From Liquidambar formosana (taxonomy: Eukaryota; Streptophyta; Magnoliopsida; Saxifragales; Altingiaceae), in NCBI GenBank assembly GCA_039720395.1, contig CM077826.1, positions 18,229,053-18,293,052 of the forward strand: DNA of 64,000 bases, given 5' to 3'. Positions 60,701 through 64,000 of the stretch are shown in pieces. The notes beneath the pieces are model-generated. The model saw nothing but the letters and a program-made list of their open reading frames with translations, was not told where the DNA came from and made no database searches. The translations under genes were made by a program, and so were the position numbers. Each line of letters opens with the position of its first letter. Position 1 is the first letter of the stretch.

Positions 60701-63433
60701 GTTGTCGTTCATGAGTAGTATAACTTATAAATTATAATGATATTAAAGGCATACTCATTTAAAAGTAAGTCATTGCTATTATCTTTATAATATCTTGTCA
60801 AGTTCCTACAAATTCTTAAACGATGGAATGCTCAGAAACACATTGTCATCAAATATTCTGCTCATGATTCGTGATGAACCAAATCAATGTTGGTATAGTC
60901 AAATATTTTTTTCTATTCTTTATTCTTTTATTTATTTGTTTGGGTCAGAGGGTATAGTCATATCAATTCTGAAAAATCTCTCTCAATGAGGACTTGGGTT
61001 AGCTTTAAAGAGTTCATGCCAATTGAAGCAGATATACAAAGTTAATCTTTGTAAGAGTCAAGATTATTTATATATTTTTCAAAATAGCATAACAGATGAC
61101 AACATATATAAATTGGCACAGATGTTCAACATACCTGTTCCAGCACCCAGCTCTAATGAAACAATTTCATCAAATTCAGTTGACGTAAATATCTTATGCA
61201 ACACAAAATCAGCTAATATCAGTTCTGCTCTCCATACCTGAAAGGTACAGACTGGAAAGAGATTAAATATGGTAAATGAAACAAACAAGAAGAATGATGA
61301 GTAACAGAGAAACCATATATTACCTGCAAACCAACGCTTGGAATTGATGATGTAATATTATGCTGGATGGTCACCCCACGACATTGATTGGATAGTTCTG
61401 CACAAAAGGGGAAACAAATATTTCGTTGAAAGTCCTATTTTAAATAACACTTCGTCAAGGGTGGAGCCAGTAATTTCAGTTGGGATAGCTGGCTTAGAAG
61501 AATTATAAACAGTAATATTTTTTTTCCTTTACCATAAAGTCTTACAATATAATTACTATAAGTGAAAAAAAAAATAAAATAAAATCTAAGATGAGTTTAC
61601 TTATAAAGCAAAAGTACTTCATAATCCATTAAGTGTATGGGGAAATATATCTGAACCAACTTTGGCAGAGCTATTACAAAATGAAAAATGGCCAAAAAAC
61701 CAAGCATCTTCGTCATATATCTAATCAAGTATAATAAAGTTATGTACAAAAAAGATAAGAAACAAAAATCAAGTATCTAATATCAAAGTTGTGCCCGACA
61801 ATCTGTAAGAGAATAAAACTATCTATTATTGAATTTGAATTGAAATTCTCTGCTATTTACTTTTCAATTTAGACAACCAAGTAATCTGCAAGAAACTCAT
61901 ATTCCATATTATTTCAAAAAAATTTCTTAACAATTTTCATAACTAGAAATACCCGTTCTAGTTACTGTGGAAAGGGGAAGTGTCAATACAAGAAAAAAAA
62001 AAGATGTTCGATACTTGATTTTTGTTGCTTAAACAACACCTAAAAAAAAATCTGCTTCTATGGATACACCTTTTGCATGGTGCACATTCGCCATGCATGT
62101 AAGGTACACCTTTGGCACCCCATGGTAAGAAGCATATACCTCATGAGACCAAATTGCAACTTTTAAGAAGGTCAGTTATTTTCATTTGGTAAATTTATTA
62201 TGGTCAGTTTAAAGGCTGGCCACTTGAATAAAAACCTAAGTTAAGCCAAAGTTCCAAAAATAGGGGGAAAAAAAAAAAGAAAAAAAAAAAGGGAAAGATA
62301 AGTAAAAAAGGAAGAGCAGAAGACAATAGCAAATGAAGAGGCAACAGCACAACTAGCTAGTAACTGATAAGACAATAGAAAATGAAGAGGCAGAACACAA
62401 TAGTGATTGAACCTACTTGAGAAGAGGACAATTGGGCGGTGATGGAGACAATGACTATTCGCAGCATTCATCTCCAAGAATACAACTTCTTTAAATCAGG
62501 TACTAAATGTTATGAATATTTTATACCTTGGTTATTTAAACTACAATAGACAATAGTAGGTTTGCAGTAATATAAATTATAATAAATATTTTTATATTAT
62601 GCTTTTAATTAATCAACTATGCTTATAGGCCTAGATTATTTTTAAAATGTATAAAAATAGTTTACTTTTACTTCTTCTTTTTTGTTATAAAGTTTACTTG
62701 ATATGTATTTTTTTCACTATGTTTATACTTTTTGAATATAAAAGTTAAAAATTTGAAAGGCTAACATCCCACACCTTGGGGCTCATGCGTTGCCCCATGA
62801 AGGGCATTCTCCCCAACTGAAAATTCCAGGCGCTGCCCTTTATTATTGTTATTATTATTTTATTTTTATTTTTTTGCACGGGGGGGTGGTGGGTGGTTTG
62901 GGAGTAGGGGAAGGAGAGCTAAAGTGGGTAGAATGCCAAATCCATGTTTTGATGGTCATGATACAAATATCACTGAGACATTCATGTGTACTAGACTTTT
63001 CAAAAAAACTGTGTGTGTTTAATACAAACACAAAATTAGACACTCTAACACAACCGCACAAACACATGTACCACAACAACAAATTATATTCAAGTATGTG
63101 TTGTGGGTAAAATAGAGCACCAAGTCATTTAGATCCTAATCTGTTTCTTATCATGAGATGCAAGGTCTAATAAAAGCAAAAACTAAAGAAGAGAGCTGTC
63201 ATTAAAATAAAATAAAAAAAGGGGGGGGGGGGGGGGGGGGGGGGGGGGTGGGGGGGGTGTGGGGTGGAGAAATGCTTGGTGGACCGCAAGAAATTCAATA
63301 GATGTGAATGAGAACTTACCGCTGCGTCTAGTGAGAACAAGATCACCATCTTCATCCAGGCTAACGATCTGGTGAATAGAATGTGCTTCACCTCGGACCA
63401 AATCATTATATCTGTTCCCAATTGGTCTAACTT
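57750..63433 (-). CDS. METTL22: METTL22-like protein methyltransferase (5' end outside window)
   Basis: Eight in-phase exons on the minus strand: 63433-63320 (upstream border uncertain), 61397-61324, 61237-61135, 59988-59938, 59049-58896, 58723-58585, 58082-57974 and 57895-57750. About 295 residues are visible. It opens with VSLDEDGDLVLTRR, then VWRAELILADFVL, the SAM-binding motif I SLELGAGTGLVGILLARVAK, DYGDEILDNCAKNVRLN (motif II), NWETSWPP, and the family-16 motif AADVIYSNDLTDAFF. It ends LALEKRYNFSLDDLDVV to KYQKRKS. This is the seven-beta-strand methyltransferase family 16. Human METTL22 methylates a lysine on Kin17; the plant substrate is unknown. The first exon or exons lie beyond 64000. 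Every junction restores frame, so the gene looks intact. Confidence 0.9.
60371..60440 (+). repeat. Short direct repeat in METTL22 intron
   Basis: GGAATGAGGAGGATTCAGCA occurs at about 60370 and again at about 60415, 45 bases apart. It is a simple local duplication within intron 59989-61134. Confidence 0.7.
63221..63265 (+). repeat. Poly(G) tract in METTL22 intron
   Basis: G28 at 63221-63248, then T-interrupted G runs to about 63265. It lies about 55 bases inside the intron that follows the exon at 63320-63433. Its length may be unreliable, and on the transcribed strand it would be a long C tract. Confidence 0.9.
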
Positions 63434-63659
63434 CTAAATCATTTGAACAATACAATATTTGTTATTGTTATTATGAACACAACAATTTCATCACCAATAT
63501 TTCAACAAGCTCCCTAGAGATAATTGTCAAGCAGGTCATGGATCATAACAAATAAATTTAACACAGTATACAAGTGAAGCTATAATGAATAGTCAAAGAT
63601 ATATCAATATCATCAACTACAAGTAACTTCAGTATGGTGAAGAGGCCCCAATCCCCATA

Positions 63660-64000
63660 TTTTTTTTATCAGCAACGAAGAAAGAAATTTATTAAACAGA
63701 AAAGGTACAAGTGAGAAAACAGAGGAGGACAAGAAGTCCGCCAGAAAAAAGGAAAAAGGAGAAAAATAAAAACAAGACAACTAGCTAGCACACACCGCCT
63801 TCCAATCACTCTTAATCACAAATAAAGTAATCCCTTGAAATGGCCTCGTTTTTGAGGCCCAAAACGAAGCTAGGAAATAAACTCTATCCCATAATGCATC
63901 CACCCATTCTTCCTTCCCTTAAAAAATCCTCGCATTCCTCTCCAACCATAAAACCTAGAAAATAGCCAACACTGCACATCTCCACAAAGCCACTCCCTTC
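63660..64000 (-). mobile_element. LINE 3' end (second L1-type family)
   Basis: On the minus strand the frame reads WLERNARIF, a stop, then EEWVDALWDRVYFLASFWA, FQGITLF and DWKAVCAS before the natural stop. This is the typical C-terminus of a plant LINE ORF2. A 3' UTR follows, ending GCTGATAAAAAAAA (T8 at 63660-63667). In-frame stops show it is dead. It is in the sense orientation within the intron upstream of the first visible METTL22 exon. The 5' part extends past the window. Confidence 0.85.

Noticed and set aside
63183..63455. 90-residue ORF extending METTL22 exon through the poly(G) tract
   Set aside because: A GTAAGT donor at 63319 ends the exon in the right phase; the extension is intron and a Pro run from poly(G).

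Overview
This is nuclear DNA from a flowering plant, most likely a eudicot. The evidence is AT-rich sequence, genes split by GT-AG introns of about 0.1-4 kb, plant-only families (OVATE, DUF630/DUF632, LEA2), and plant repeat classes (LINEs, a TRIM element, Helitrons, MITEs, SINE-like units). Splicing joins short exon fragments into complete proteins for most genes. Exon borders were read by eye from donor and acceptor sites and checked by reading-frame phase.

Layout from left to right: (1) 1-8790 (+), the 3' part of an RTEL1-type telomere/DNA-repair helicase gene. Its introns hold a LINE carrying a nested TRIM, a second LINE in the opposite orientation, a decayed plastid atpB fragment, a solo LTR of the TRIM family and an RTE-type LINE remnant. 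(2) 11819-12640 (-), an OVATE family protein (OFP14-like), convergent with RTEL1. (3) 13970-16170, a repeat patch with a 115-bp sequence present three times and Helitron termini. (4) 16337-16420 (+), tRNA-Leu(CAA), followed 200 bp later by a two-exon GET2/CAML-like ER receptor gene (16620-18904). (5) 18905-25847, gene-poor DNA full of MITEs. (6) Two intronless small-protein genes of unknown function, at 25848-26186 (-) and 29413-29661 (+). (7) 30357-33514 (-), a three-exon LEA2/NHL-type membrane protein. (8) 38124-42715 (+), a seven-exon Rab5-like GTPase. (9) 42716-47600, a duplicated CACTA-like and SINE region. (10) 47605-52731 (-), a four-exon DUF630/DUF632 protein with an MGC myristoylation start. 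(11) 57750 to beyond 63433 (-), a METTL22-type protein methyltransferase with eight exons visible and its 5' end outside the window. A LINE 3' end closes the window in its upstream intron.

The genes are ordinary, unlinked housekeeping or regulatory functions: genome maintenance, tail-anchored protein insertion, endosomal traffic, transcriptional repression and protein methylation. They form no operon-like system. RTEL1 beside OFP14 matches the Arabidopsis order as I remember it (At1g79950/At1g79960), and a METTL22-like gene (At1g79915) lies close by there. DUF632 next to LEA2 may match At1g52320/At1g52330. I found no convincing novel defence, biosynthetic or mobile system. The most interesting items are the nested, TSD-bounded retroelements, the intronic atpB relic, the Helitron cluster, and two small conserved-looking proteins without known function.
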